From assembly GCA_947479915.1 (NCBI GenBank), contig CANKAU010000002.1, positions 62,001 to 126,000 on the forward strand: DNA of 64,000 nt, written 5' to 3'. The stretch comes from Chloroflexota bacterium. Its GTDB lineage: Bacteria > Chloroflexota > Dehalococcoidia > UBA2979. Under the pieces are notes generated by a model that was not told the origin of the DNA, did no database searches, and worked only from the letters and a program-made list of their open reading frames with translations. Each line of letters starts with the position of its first letter. Position 1 is the stretch's first letter. Of this stretch, positions 30,759-41,478 are shown piece after piece. Made by a program: the position numbers and the translations under genes.

Positions 30759-31790
30759 ATGTCGGTTCACCACCGCTCCCCCGGCCATTCGGCCGGGGCC
30801 GCTCCCCTGTCTGCTCGTCACCTGACCTGCCTGTTCGCTGCCGCGATCCTCGGACTGCTGTTCGCACTCCCTTCGGCGCGCGCGAGCGCGATCGCACCGC
30901 ACGCCCTCAGCGTGTCGGTCCAGCCGACCGGGACGTCCTGCACGGAGGTGCTCGCGAAAGGCCCGAGCACCGTCACGAGGATCGCAGCCGACCGCCTGAA
31001 CTCGGTGGTCCTGTGCGCGCACATCGAGGACCTCGCGACGCGCACCGACCAGCCCAACATCGCCGTCGAGTTCCGCACCACGGTGGGCACGGTCGGCTCC
31101 AGCGGAACCGCGCACTATTCCGGGCCGGTCTTCTCCTCGAGTGCGGGCATCGCGCAGATCTCCTATCGCGGGGATGGCACTTCGACGGGGACGGACACGG
31201 TGCTCGTCTCGTACGAGCCGGGCCGGGCACTCGCGATCGCCACGATCGAGATCACCGCGGCGACCGGACGCGTGCCCGCCGTGCTCGTCGCCCTCGCGCC
31301 CGCCGTGCGCGCGATCGCGCCGACGATCATGCGTCCCGGCGAGGAGTACGCCAGCCCAACCACCGGCACCGCGGTCGGGCTGCAGGTGCGCGATGCGAAC
31401 GGCCTCGGCGTGAATGGGGTCGTCCTCGCGGTGCGCACCGACCGAGGCGCCCTCGTCGCGAACCCCGCGCTCGCCGAGCCCACCGCGTCACTGTGCGCGG
31501 GCGCGCGGGCGCGGACGATCACGCTCGTCTCCGCGGCGACGAACGTCCTCGCGCCGGGAGGAGCGCCCACGCCGGGCACGGCGGACTTCGTGGTCTGCGC
31601 CTCGCCCGAGGATCCACCGGGTCGCATCGCCGTGACCGTCGAAGCCCTCACCGCCGTGCTCGCGCCGGTCGCGCTCACGCTCACGCAGGCCGGGCCTCCG
31701 GCAGCGGTAGAGGTGCGATCGGAGGCAGGCCTCGTACGCGCTCGCACCGGCGGCCGGGGTGCTGTCGACGGGCTGCACAGTCACGCGTGA
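30759..31790 (+). CDS. Secreted Cys-containing Ig-like protein under B12 riboswitch control (frameshifted)
   Basis: As read, 343 residues. An N-terminal hydrophobic stretch (LTCLFAAAILGLLFALP, about 23-39) followed by SARASA is a typical signal peptide. The rest is beta-rich with invasin-like Ig features (for example FRTTVGTVGSSGTAHYSGP and GRIAVTVEALTAVLAPV), and Cys residues are spaced as if one disulfide sits in each domain. No known B12 transporter domain was recognised. The reading frame breaks near 31700-31735, where a +1 shift would continue the domain to a stop at 31936-31938. Being the only gene behind a cobalamin riboswitch, it might bind or scavenge corrinoids; that is inference. 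Confidence 0.65.
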   Translation: MSVHHRSPGHSAGAAPLSARHLTCLFAAAILGLLFALPSARASAIAPHALSVSVQPTGTSCTEVLAKGPSTVTRIAADRLNSVVLCAHIEDLATRTDQPNIAVEFRTTVGTVGSSGTAHYSGPVFSSSAGIAQISYRGDGTSTGTDTVLVSYEPGRALAIATIEITAATGRVPAVLVALAPAVRAIAPTIMRPGEEYASPTTGTAVGLQVRDANGLGVNGVVLAVRTDRGALVANPALAEPTASLCAGARARTITLVSAATNVLAPGGAPTPGTADFVVCASPEDPPGRIAVTVEALTAVLAPVALTLTQAGPPAAVEVRSEAGLVRARTGGRGAVDGLHSHA

Positions 31791-31938
31791 CGGCGTGGCG
31801 AGCGCGATCGTCGCCCTCGATGGCCCCGAGGGGACGGTGGTCGCATCGGCGGAGCACCAGCCGACCGGCGCCGCGGCGACCTGCGCTTCGCCGGGCACGC
31901 GGCAGGTCACCGCCGCAACTGAGGTGCGGGCGAGGTAG
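31723..31938 (+). pseudogene. Frameshifted C-terminal remainder of the secreted protein
   Basis: In the frame offset by +1 the sequence continues as ASYALAPAAGVLSTGCTVTR and on through a further Ig-like stretch with two Cys to TEVRAR-stop. It fits the composition and domain pattern of the upstream protein, so one extra base around GAGGCAGGCC (31722-31731) probably splits a ~390-residue protein. A sequencing error is possible. Confidence 0.6.
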
Positions 31939-31958
31939 CGACGCGCGGGGTGCAATGC

Positions 31959-31984
31959 GAAGGGCCCCCTTGCGGGGGCCCTTC
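31959..31984. terminator. Bidirectional intrinsic terminator
   Basis: GAAGGGCCCCC and GGGGGCCCTTC form a perfect 11-bp stem around TTGC, between the secreted-protein gene (plus strand) and atpC (minus strand). The plus-strand side continues GTGTTC. Confidence 0.75.
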
Positions 31985-32011
31985 GTGTTCAGCGTGAGTG
32001 CTGCTCTCCGG

Positions 32012-32461
32012 TTACGGCCGGGACGACGGCGCACCGGTGGCGCCGCCCACTCGGCGGCGCGCGACGCGCAGTCGGGTGAGCGAGCGCTGCAGAGCGAGCT
32101 GTGCGCGGAGGACATCGAGACCCCCGACGAGGTTCGCGTCGCGCCCCTGCAGGCGAGCCTGCGCGCGGGCACGGCCAGCCTCGGCACGCTCGAGGTCGAT
32201 CTGGTCGACGCGCTCGGCGGCGTCCGCGAGGACGCTCACCTCGTCGTTGGCGACCTGGATGAACCCGCCGTGGATCGCGATCGACTCCGAGGCGGTGCCG
32301 GTGAACACGACCATCTCGCCGATGGCGAGGCTGGACATGAGCGCGGCGTGGCTCGGCAGGATCGTGATCTGTCCCTCGGCAGCCGGGACGACCAACTTCG
32401 TCACACCGTCCTGCTCTAGGACGGTGCGCTGCGCGGTGACGATGGTGAGCTTCAGCGGCAT
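32012..32461 (-). CDS. atpC: ATP synthase F1 epsilon subunit
   Basis: A 149-residue epsilon subunit. The beta-sandwich (LVVPAAEGQITILPSHAALMSSL, IHGGFIQVANDEVSVLADAAE) is complete and is followed by the two-helix C-terminal domain. It couples rotation of gamma to the c-ring and inhibits ATP hydrolysis. The Arg-rich last 20 residues are longer than usual. It is the last gene of the atp operon, 21 bp behind atpD. Confidence 0.92.
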   Translation of the reverse strand: MPLKLTIVTAQRTVLEQDGVTKLVVPAAEGQITILPSHAALMSSLAIGEMVVFTGTASESIAIHGGFIQVANDEVSVLADAAERVDQIDLERAEAGRARAQARLQGRDANLVGGLDVLRAQLALQRSLTRLRVARRRVGGATGAPSSRP

Positions 32462-32482
32462 CGAATCGCCCTCGAGACTGGG

Positions 32483-33937
<1,455 letters not shown>

Positions 33938-34831
33938 CTATGCGTTCTCGACCGCGGCCTTGCCGCCGACGATGTCGAGCAGCTCGCCGGTGATGTTTTC
34001 CTGTCGTGCCTTGTTGTAGGCGAGGGTGAGGTCCGAGACCATCTCCTTCGCCGCGTCCGTGGCCTGCCGCATGGCGACCATGCGCGCCGACTGCTCGGAC
34101 GCCCGAGCCTCCAGCACCGCCTCGTACACCTGCATCTCGACGTAGCGAGGAAGCAGGGTGGCAAGGAGTTCTTCCGGCGAGGGCTCGAAGATGAAGTCGA
34201 CGGCCTTGCCGACGCTCACGACCTCGGACGGCGCGATGATCGGCAGGAGCTGCCGGGTCGTCGGGCGCTGAACGGCCGCGTTGATGAAGCGCTGGTAGCC
34301 GATGAACACCTGGTCCACACGGCCGGCGACGAAGTCATCGATGATCAGCCGCGCGATCGGGCGGACATCCTCGAAGTTCGGGAAGTCGCCCAGCTCCGGG
34401 AAGTCCGCGAGCAGCTCCATGCCGGATCGGCGGAAGAAGTCGCGGCCCTTGCGGCCGGCGGAGATGACGGAGACACGATCGACCTTCGGCTGGTACTCCA
34501 GCACGAGGGACGCGCCCGCGCGGTTCATGTTCGAGTTCAGACCACCCGCCAGACCTCGGTCGGCGGTGATGTGGACGTAGGAGACGTGCTTCACGTCGCG
34601 CGCCTGAAGCAGCGGGTGCAGGCTCGCGCCATCACCCCCGCCGGTGGCGGCGGCGAGCTGCGCGAGGACCGCGCGCATGGTCTCGGCGTAGGGTCGCGCC
34701 TGCACGGCGCGCTCCTGCGCGCGGCGCATCTTCGACGCCGCGACGAGCTCCATGGCCCGCGTCACCTTCGCGGTGCTGGAGACTGACCGGATACGGTCGC
34801 GGATTCCGCGAACCTGACCGCCACCCGCCAT
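33938..34831 (-). CDS. atpG: ATP synthase F1 gamma subunit
   Basis: A 297-residue central shaft. The N-terminal coiled-coil helix (IRSVSSTAKVTRAMELVAASKM) and the C-terminal helix (ITGELLDIVGGKAAVENA) are both intact. YVHITADRGLAGGLNSN is the conserved Rossmann-like block. It lies between atpA and atpD. Confidence 0.94.
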   Translation of the reverse strand: MAGGGQVRGIRDRIRSVSSTAKVTRAMELVAASKMRRAQERAVQARPYAETMRAVLAQLAAATGGGDGASLHPLLQARDVKHVSYVHITADRGLAGGLNSNMNRAGASLVLEYQPKVDRVSVISAGRKGRDFFRRSGMELLADFPELGDFPNFEDVRPIARLIIDDFVAGRVDQVFIGYQRFINAAVQRPTTRQLLPIIAPSEVVSVGKAVDFIFEPSPEELLATLLPRYVEMQVYEAVLEARASEQSARMVAMRQATDAAKEMVSDLTLAYNKARQENITGELLDIVGGKAAVENA

Positions 34832-34891
34832 CTGCGCGCTCTCTCCGTGCGAGGCCGAACTGGTCTCGCGCTAGTTGTTCAAACCGAAGCT

Positions 34892-36421
34892 CTAGTAGGC
34901 GACGGAACCCTTGAAGTCCGTGATCGCAGCCTTGAGCTTGTTCTCGATCTCTTCGACCAGGTTGCCCGAGGTCGTGATCTCGCTCACCACGTCCGCATGA
35001 CCCGCCGACATGTACTCGTGGAAGGCCTTCTCGAAGTCGAGCACCTTCTCCACGGGGACGTCGTCCAGGTAGCCGTTGACGCCGGCGTACAGCACCGTGA
35101 CCTGCTGGCCGAGGGACAGCGGCTGGTACTGCGGCTGCTTCAGCAACTCGGTCAGGCGCGCGCCTCGGAGGAGCTGCTGGCGCGTCGCCGCGTCCAGGTC
35201 GTCCGTACCGAACTGCGCGAACGCCTGCAGCTCGCGGTACTGCGAGAGGTCGAGGCGGAGCGTGCCGGCCACGCGCTTCATCGCGCGGGTCTGCGCCGAA
35301 CCACCCACGCGCGACACCGAGATGCCCGGGTTGGTGGCGGGGCGCTGGCCACTGTTGAAGAGGTCCAGCTCCAGGAAGATCTGACCGTCGGTGATCGAGA
35401 TGACGTTCGTCGGGATGTAGGCCGACACGTCACCGGCCTGCGTCTCGATGATCGGCAGCGCGGTGATCGAGCCGCCGCCGAGCTCCGGGATGACGCGCGC
35501 GGCGCGCTCCAGGAGGCGGGAGTGCAGGTAGAAGACGTCGCCGGGGTACGCCTCGCGGCCCGGGGGGCGCTTGAGGAGCAGGGAGACCTCGCGGTACGCC
35601 CACGCGTGCTTCGACAGGTCGTCGTAGATGACCAGCACGTCCTTGCCCTTGGCCATGAAGTACTCGGCCATGGCGGCGCCGGCGTACGGGGCCAGGTACT
35701 GAAGGGCGGCCGACTCGGACGCGGAGGCGACCACGACGATCGTGTGGTTCATCGCGCCGTACTGGTCGAGGATGGCGACGGTCTGGGCGACCTTCGCGTC
35801 CTTCTGGCCAACCGCGACGTAGATGCAGATAACGCCGCTGTCCTTCTGGTTGATGATGGCGTCGATGCAGATGGCGCTCTTGCCGATGGAGCGGTCACCG
35901 ATGACGAGCTCGCGCTGACCGCGGCCCAGCGGGATCATAGCGTCGATGGCCTTGATGCCGGTCTGCAGGGGCTGGTTCACCGTGACGCGGGAGACGACGT
36001 CCGGAGCGATGCGCTCAACGGGGTAGCGCTCCGTGGTACCCACGGGGCCCTTTTCGTCCACCGGGTCGCCGAGGGCGTTGACCACGCGGCCGATGAGCGC
36101 CTCACCAACGGGGACGGAAGCGACCAGCCCGGTGGTCCGGACCTCGTCGCCTTCCTTCACCTTGGTGTAGTCACCCATGATGATCGCGCCGACCGTCTCC
36201 TCTTCGAGGTTCAGGGCGAGGCCACGGATTGGGCGACCGTTGTCGTCCGTCACGCCGAACTCGATCAGCTCCGAGGAGAGGCACTCGCCGAGGCCGTGGA
36301 TGCGGGCGATGCCGTCACCGGCCTCGATCACCGTGCCCACGTTCGCCGACGTCGCGGAGACATCGAAGTTCTCGATCTGCTCCTTCAGGATGGAGGCGAT
36401 CTCTTCTGCTCGTACGGCCAT
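34892..36421 (-). CDS. atpA: ATP synthase F1 alpha subunit
   Basis: A 509-residue non-catalytic nucleotide-binding subunit. The P-loop reads GDRSIGKSA where most alpha subunits have GDRQTGKTA, a conservative change that keeps the Lys-Ser. [20 protein letters not shown] is the C-terminal signature with the arginine finger. The length is normal. It sits between atpH and atpG in the operon. Confidence 0.95.
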   Translation of the reverse strand: MAVRAEEIASILKEQIENFDVSATSANVGTVIEAGDGIARIHGLGECLSSELIEFGVTDDNGRPIRGLALNLEEETVGAIIMGDYTKVKEGDEVRTTGLVASVPVGEALIGRVVNALGDPVDEKGPVGTTERYPVERIAPDVVSRVTVNQPLQTGIKAIDAMIPLGRGQRELVIGDRSIGKSAICIDAIINQKDSGVICIYVAVGQKDAKVAQTVAILDQYGAMNHTIVVVASASESAALQYLAPYAGAAMAEYFMAKGKDVLVIYDDLSKHAWAYREVSLLLKRPPGREAYPGDVFYLHSRLLERAARVIPELGGGSITALPIIETQAGDVSAYIPTNVISITDGQIFLELDLFNSGQRPATNPGISVSRVGGSAQTRAMKRVAGTLRLDLSQYRELQAFAQFGTDDLDAATRQQLLRGARLTELLKQPQYQPLSLGQQVTVLYAGVNGYLDDVPVEKVLDFEKAFHEYMSAGHADVVSEITTSGNLVEEIENKLKAAITDFKGSVAY

Positions 36422-36496
36422 CGCGGTACCTCAGCGTCTCTCCCGCCCGTAGGGGGCGGCGGATTCGTTTCGATTTCGCGCCAGAGCCCGGGGGCT

Positions 36497-37042
36497 CTAG
36501 AGCGCGGCTCGCTCCAGTTGCGTGCGCAGCGCCTGGAGGCGTGCGCGCGTGGAGCCATCCACCATGCGGTCACCAATGCGGACGATGAGTCCGCCCAGGA
36601 TGCGCGGATCCACCTGCGTCTCCAGGGTGACCGTCTTGCCGGTCTCCTGCGCGAGGCGGTTCACCAGCGCGTCGCGACGCTCGGGATCGAGCTCCACGGC
36701 GCTGGTCACCACGGCGCGGGCAACGCCGCGCTCCTCGTCCACCAGCTCGCGGAAGAAGGACGCGATGTCCGAGCCGAGGCCCAGGCGCGACTTCTTGCGC
36801 AACAGGCGGAACAGGTTCAGCTGAACCGCCGTCACGTCCGGGTACACCCGGCGGACGATGGCCTGGAACTTCTCGTCCGTCATGCCGTCCGCCTGCAGTG
36901 CAGCGACGAACTCCGGACGAGAGGTCAGCGACTCGAGCGCCTCGACCGCCTCCGCCCAGCTGTCCAGATTACCGCTCGCGCGGGCAATCTCCAGTACGGC
37001 GGTTGCGTAGCGGCGGCCTGCGACATCGCGCGTTCCCGCCAC
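36497..37042 (-). CDS. atpH: ATP synthase F1 delta subunit
   Basis: A 181-residue OSCP/delta subunit. RRYATAVLEIARASGNLDSW is the N-terminal helical bundle, and the C-terminal LVVRIGDRMVD-like strand region (LIVRIGDRMVDGSTRARL) is the family signature. It joins the top of F1 to the b stalk. The GTG start lies 1 bp after the atpF stop, so translation is probably coupled. Confidence 0.93.
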   Translation of the reverse strand: MAGTRDVAGRRYATAVLEIARASGNLDSWAEAVEALESLTSRPEFVAALQADGMTDEKFQAIVRRVYPDVTAVQLNLFRLLRKKSRLGLGSDIASFFRELVDEERGVARAVVTSAVELDPERRDALVNRLAQETGKTVTLETQVDPRILGGLIVRIGDRMVDGSTRARLQALRTQLERAAL

Positions 37043-37043
37043 G

Positions 37044-37667
37044 TTAGTTGCTCGCGTCCCGACCGAAGTCGCTGTTCACCATCACCTCGTCGATGAGGCG
37101 CTGGTGGGCGCTACGGTCGAGCGACTGACCAACCACGCGCTCGGCTGCGCGAACCGTGAGGTCCGCGAACTCGGCGCGCAGGGCCTGCACGGCCTGCAGT
37201 CGCTCCTGCTCCATCTCCTGGCGAGCGCGCTCCACGATCCGGTCGGCGTCGGCTCGCGCCTGCGTCTCCAGTTCGCTGCGGAGGCGGCCAGCCGTCTCCT
37301 GCGCTCGTGCGACCAGGTCGCGACCCTCGGCGCGGGCATCCTCCAGGGCGGCTCGCGCCGCGACCTGGCTCTGCTCCGCGGCGGACGCCGCAGCCTCTGA
37401 GGCACGCAGGCCCTCTTCGATGCGCTGCTTGCGCTCGTCCAGCATCTTGAGGATCGGACCCCAGAGGAACAGGCGCAGCACCACCAGCAAGATGGCGAAG
37501 TTGATCAGCTGCGTGACCAGGCCGGGCAGACTGATACCCAGAGCGGCAATGCCGCCCGACTCTTCTGCCGCGGAGGCCACCAGCGGCATTGCCGCGGCGG
37601 TCAGACCGACGACCAGCGCCGAGACGCGCGAACGCGACCCTGACACCAGCCCTCGGAGCGTCTGCAT
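37044..37667 (-). CDS. atpF: ATP synthase Fo b subunit with extra N-terminal hydrophobic segment
   Basis: A 207-residue b subunit. The membrane helix (QLINFAILLVVLRLFLWGPI) is followed by a long charged coiled coil to the C-terminus, the peripheral stalk. Before it lies an additional hydrophobic stretch ending in MPLVASAAEESG, which looks like a cleavable signal peptide. The total is ~45 residues longer than E. coli b. ATG 37667 has a GGTGAGA ribosome-binding site; GTG 37676 is the alternative. The gene lies between atpE and atpH. Confidence 0.92.
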   Translation of the reverse strand: MQTLRGLVSGSRSRVSALVVGLTAAAMPLVASAAEESGGIAALGISLPGLVTQLINFAILLVVLRLFLWGPILKMLDERKQRIEEGLRASEAAASAAEQSQVAARAALEDARAEGRDLVARAQETAGRLRSELETQARADADRIVERARQEMEQERLQAVQALRAEFADLTVRAAERVVGQSLDRSAHQRLIDEVMVNSDFGRDASN

Positions 37668-37762
37668 CGCTCTCACCGGTTCGCTCCTCGCCTGGACGGT
37701 TGCGCCGCCGACCTCGCCTTCGAGGCCGGCGACCGTGCCGTCAGCGGACCTGCCGACTTCGA

Positions 37763-38179
<417 letters not shown>

Positions 38180-39331
38180 TTAATGCGCCCCGTGATGCTC
38201 TGATTGCTCGGCGTGGTGCTCGTCGCCATCGCCGTGGTGTGAGACCGCGGTAACCGCGAACACCAGCGTCAGGATGGAGAACACGAACGCCTGGATGAGG
38301 CCCACGAACAGCTCGAGGCCGTAGAACACGTCCACCAGCAGGAACGGGACCAGGAACGACATCATCGTCAGCAGGACTTCACCCGCGAAGATGTTGCCGA
38401 ACAGACGGAAGGTGAACGACACCATACGCGACAGCTCGGAGACGAACTCCAGGATGCCGACGAAGACGTCGATCAGGCCCAGCGGGCCCTTCTTGAGCGC
38501 GTCCACCGCCACGAACTTCTTCAGGTAGCCCGGGCCCAGCGACTGCAAGCCCCAGAACTCCACGAAGATGAACGAGAAGATGGCGATCGCCAGCGGCGCG
38601 TTGATGTCGGTGTTCACCGAGCGGATGTACGGGGACAGCGCGCCGGAGAACCAGCCGTGCGGTGCGGGCGTCTCCGCCGCCACCTCGGTCGAGGCGGGCG
38701 CGACACCGGGGTCGCGGCTGGCGACGGCGTCCGCGCTGCCGATGACGGCGTTGTGCTTCGCCGGGGCGGGAGCGGCACCGTGCTCACCCGCCGGAGCGGC
38801 ACCGTGGCCACCGGCCTCGAAGCCGGCGGGGAGCAGCGCAGGGGAATCCGGGCCGATCTTGATGCTCTGGGGCTTCAGCGGGATGTAGGCGAGGCTGCCC
38901 GCCTGCTGGAAGACGACCTGGTTGGAGCCGTGACCGGGCTCGGGCTTGCCGATCCAGTTCAGGGGCAGGAGGCCGAAGTAGTTGGAGGCCAGGACGAAGA
39001 AGAAGATGGTCGCGACCAGCGGGAAGAAGCGGCGGCCGTTCTTCTCACCCGCGACCGAGATGACGATGCCCAGGAAGGCCTCCACGGCAGCCTCGATGGC
39101 GCCAGCGAAGCCGGTCGGGACCATCTTCAGGCCGCTGCGGGTGATGACACCGATGAAGATGAGCGTCAGCACGACGAGCCACGAGGTGAACATGGTGTTC
39201 GTGATGGCGAGGCCACCGACGGTGAAGATGTGCTCAGGGGCGACGACGATGGCGGGCGAGACACCGCCGACAAAAATAAAGCCGGAAGCCATAAGCGCGA
39301 TCGCGGCGGCGGCAATCAAAAGCAGCTTCAT
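38180..39331 (-). CDS. atpB: ATP synthase Fo a subunit with long insertion
   Basis: A 383-residue a subunit, far longer than the usual 240-290. The channel helix with the essential Arg is present (SFTFRLFGN, Arg309), as are INAPLAIAIFSFIFVEFWG and the final helices. Residues ~128-235 form an Ala/Pro/Gly/His-rich insertion (for example AAPAGEHGAAPAPAKHNAV) between the early helices and the NTDINAPLA block. The C-terminus is His-rich (SHHGDGDEHHAEQSEHHGAH). A hydrophobic N-terminus may be a signal or an extra helix. The stop of atpZ overlaps its start. Confidence 0.93.
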   Translation of the reverse strand: MKLLLIAAAAIALMASGFIFVGGVSPAIVVAPEHIFTVGGLAITNTMFTSWLVVLTLIFIGVITRSGLKMVPTGFAGAIEAAVEAFLGIVISVAGEKNGRRFFPLVATIFFFVLASNYFGLLPLNWIGKPEPGHGSNQVVFQQAGSLAYIPLKPQSIKIGPDSPALLPAGFEAGGHGAAPAGEHGAAPAPAKHNAVIGSADAVASRDPGVAPASTEVAAETPAPHGWFSGALSPYIRSVNTDINAPLAIAIFSFIFVEFWGLQSLGPGYLKKFVAVDALKKGPLGLIDVFVGILEFVSELSRMVSFTFRLFGNIFAGEVLLTMMSFLVPFLLVDVFYGLELFVGLIQAFVFSILTLVFAVTAVSHHGDGDEHHAEQSEHHGAH

Positions 39332-39546
39332 CAGTTGCCGTTCTTGTCGTTAGATGCCACGAGTGCTTTAAGCCTCCGATAGGCGTCGTACAGACCGATG
39401 ACCAGCCCAAGGGCCAGCAGCGCCACAGTGAACACCGGCGCAGTGTCGTATTTCCCGTCGAGCCAGTGCCCGAGGTACGCCCCGCCGCCGATCCACACCG
39501 CGATCGAAAACCCCAGTCCCACAAGTTGGAACGCCGGGGAGTTCAC
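39331..39546 (-). CDS. atpZ: AtpZ/AtpI-like small membrane protein
   Basis: A 71-residue protein with two helices. GLGFSIAVWIGGGAYLGHWLD and VIGLYDAYRRLKALV match the AtpZ/AtpI-like proteins that open many atp operons and help assembly of the c-ring or carry Mg2+/Ca2+. The start is GTG 39546. It overlaps atpB by one base at the stop, and a good promoter lies about 40 bp upstream. Confidence 0.8.
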   Translation of the reverse strand: MNSPAFQLVGLGFSIAVWIGGGAYLGHWLDGKYDTAPVFTVALLALGLVIGLYDAYRRLKALVASNDKNGN

Positions 39547-39582
39547 GAGCGCACCACGTCTTCTGTGAGTGCGACCGGGGGA

Positions 39583-39611
39583 ACCCTATCATCCCCGGAT
39601 CGGTGGATCAA
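39583..39611 (-). promoter_or_regulatory. Promoter of the atp operon
   Basis: On the minus strand TTGATC (39611-39606) and TAGGGT (39588-39583) are separated by exactly 17 bp, about 37 bp upstream of the atpZ GTG. It is the only good -35/-10 pair found near the operon head. Confidence 0.6.
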
Positions 39612-39685
39612 CTGATTTGTGGGTATTTGCACTATTCGGCCTTCCCAACGCGCGAACGCCAGCAGGGACAGGCGAATCGGGGAGT

Positions 39686-40228
39686 CTACCGGGTGCCTTC
39701 GCCGAGGTCGTCGAGGTCGAGACCAGCCACGAAATCGCGGAACGCGGAGAGCTTTTCGAGCTCCTCCGCGCTGGGCGGCGCGGGGCGATCCTCGTTCTCC
39801 TCGGTACCCTCAATCGGCTCGCCGTCCTCGTCCAGGACGATGCCGGCGCGGTCCATCACCTCGTCCGCAACGTAGATCGGCACCCCTGCCCGCACGGCAA
39901 CGGCGATGGCGTCCGAGGGGCGCGAGTCGATGTCGAAGACCTCTTCGCCGCGGCGGATGTGGATGTTCGCGTAGAAGGTGTCTTCGCGCAGGTCGTTCAC
40001 GGTGACGGATTCCACCGTGCCGCCCAGGTCTTCGAGCATCTTCAGCATCAGGTCGTGCGTCTGGGGGCGAGCGGCGGTGACGTCCTGCAGCCGGAAGGCG
40101 ATGGCGTCCGCGACGTCTGCGCCGATCCAGATGGTGAGGTACCGATCCGCCTCCTTCTCGCGCAGCACGACGACGCGCCGGTAGTGGCGCAGTCCCACGC
40201 GGATGGAGTCGATGATGAGTTCGCGCAC
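39686..40228 (-). CDS. Bifunctional nuclease family protein (DUF151)
   Basis: A 180-residue protein. ADRYLTIWIGADVADAIAFRL and NDLREDTFYANIHIRRGEEVFDIDSRPSDAIAVAVRAGVPIYV-type blocks are the DUF151 core, with D-S-R-P-S-D-A-I-A as its signature. Family members have reported DNase/RNase activity, and the Thermotoga homologue is structurally known. The tail is acidic. The start was set at GTG 40228 (VRELIIDSIRVG). The gene lies upstream of the atp promoter on the same strand. Confidence 0.87.
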   Translation of the reverse strand: MRELIIDSIRVGLRHYRRVVVLREKEADRYLTIWIGADVADAIAFRLQDVTAARPQTHDLMLKMLEDLGGTVESVTVNDLREDTFYANIHIRRGEEVFDIDSRPSDAIAVAVRAGVPIYVADEVMDRAGIVLDEDGEPIEGTEENEDRPAPPSAEELEKLSAFRDFVAGLDLDDLGEGTR

Positions 40229-40333
40229 GGGTGTCCCCCGGGGTGCCTCGCGACGCTGCGCGGGCTGGTGTGCTTCGAGTGTAGAAACGTGCCCCTGCCG
40301 ACGCAATGCGGCGAATCGCGGGAACCCCACCCT

Positions 40334-40582
40334 TCACGGCGCGGGAGCGTCACCATACAGGGCGCGCTCGATCGCCGGATCGAGCGCAGGGCCACGCGAG
40401 ACGTAGGCCTTCGCACGTTTGCGCAGCGTCGCGCGCTCCATCAGCACCCGGTGGTCGCACGTCAGGCAGCGCAGCCCGACGTCCGCGCCGACGCGCACGA
40501 CCTCCCAGTCCAGGCCTCCGCACGGATGCGGACGCTGCATGCGGATCACGTCCGCCATGCGCACATCCGTCATCGGCAGCAT
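40334..40582 (-). CDS. DUF951 family protein
   Basis: An 82-residue protein. HPCGGLDWEVVRVGADVGLRC and CDHRVLMERATLRKR are the DUF951 signature, a compact fold with paired Cys (HPCGG...C-x2-C) that could bind zinc or nucleic acid. The start may be ATG 40582 or ATG 40570. The gene lies 12 bp after pyrF on the same strand. The function is unknown; the family is common in Firmicutes and Chloroflexota. Confidence 0.8.
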   Translation of the reverse strand: MLPMTDVRMADVIRMQRPHPCGGLDWEVVRVGADVGLRCLTCDHRVLMERATLRKRAKAYVSRGPALDPAIERALYGDAPAP

Positions 40583-40594
40583 CGAGGGCGCCTG

Positions 40595-41431
40595 CTACAT
40601 CCCGCGCGCGGCGTTGATCGCGTCGCGCAGTTCGATCGCGGCCGTGCGAGCGCCCTGAGCCCACGCGGGGCGGTCGGACGACTCGACGGCGGGCGCGTAC
40701 AGCACGCCGCGCGAGGCGTTGACGATGAGGTTGCCGCCGACGGCGTCGATGCCGGACTGCACGGCCGCCTCGAGGTCGCCGGCCTGCGCGCCGACGCCCG
40801 GCATCAGGATCGGCATGGTCGGGCAGATCGCGCGGATCTCGCGCGCCTCGTCCGGGTAGGTCGCGCCGACGACGAGGCCGATGTTGTCGTGCTGATTCCA
40901 CCCGTTCGCGAGTCGCGCAACGTAGGCGTAGAGCGGCTCCTGCCGCTCGCCGACCTTGAGGTCCTGCAGATCGCGCGCGCCGGGGTTCGAGGTGCGGCAG
41001 AGGATGAACGAGGTGCGGTCCGCGTAGGCGAAGAACGGCTCCATGGAGTCGCCACCCATGTACGGGCTGAGCGTGACGGCGTCCGCGTCCAGCGACTCGA
41101 ACACCGCGCGCGCGTAGCCCACAGCCGTGTTGCCGAGGTCGCCGCGCTTCGCGTCGAGCAGCACCGGCACGTCGAGCGCGTGGATCGCCTCGATCAGTTC
41201 GTGCACCAGTTCAACGCCGGCGCCGAGGTCGGGCTCGAAGAAGCCGAGGTTCGGCTTGTAGCATGACGCCACGTCGGCGGTCGCTTCGATGATGCCGAGG
41301 AGGAACTCGCGGGTACTCACGCCGGCCGGAATCTTCGCGGGGTCGGGGTCCAGGCCCACGCAGAGCAGCGAGCGGTTCGTGCGGGCGGCATCCTGAAGGC
41401 GCGTGCGGAAGCTGGCGCGGGCGGCGGTCAT
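40595..41431 (-). CDS. pyrF: Orotidine 5'-phosphate decarboxylase (long type)
   Basis: A 278-residue OMP decarboxylase of the longer PyrF subgroup. CVGLDPDPAKIP (24-35) and the catalytic block LLDAKRGDLGNT (91-102, D-x-K-x-x-D) are intact, and LSPYMGGDSMEPF follows. It makes UMP in pyrimidine synthesis. An AGGAG precedes the ATG. No other pyr gene is adjacent. Confidence 0.93.
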   Translation of the reverse strand: MTAARASFRTRLQDAARTNRSLLCVGLDPDPAKIPAGVSTREFLLGIIEATADVASCYKPNLGFFEPDLGAGVELVHELIEAIHALDVPVLLDAKRGDLGNTAVGYARAVFESLDADAVTLSPYMGGDSMEPFFAYADRTSFILCRTSNPGARDLQDLKVGERQEPLYAYVARLANGWNQHDNIGLVVGATYPDEAREIRAICPTMPILMPGVGAQAGDLEAAVQSGIDAVGGNLIVNASRGVLYAPAVESSDRPAWAQGARTAAIELRDAINAARGM

Positions 41432-41478
41432 GCGAACTCCTGAGCGTGAGAGCGATCCCGGCGAGGGAACAGCGGTGG

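Noticed and set aside
30759-31790. Naming the B12-controlled protein as a BtuB/BtuF-like transporter
   Set aside because: No TonB box, beta-barrel pattern or periplasmic-binding-protein fold signature is visible; the riboswitch alone does not define the function.
34847-37096. Long plus-strand open frame of about 749 codons across atpA and atpH
   Set aside because: It is antisense to unmistakable atp genes, rich in His/Arg/Asp/Leu as expected for the shadow of a high-GC gene, and has no domain.
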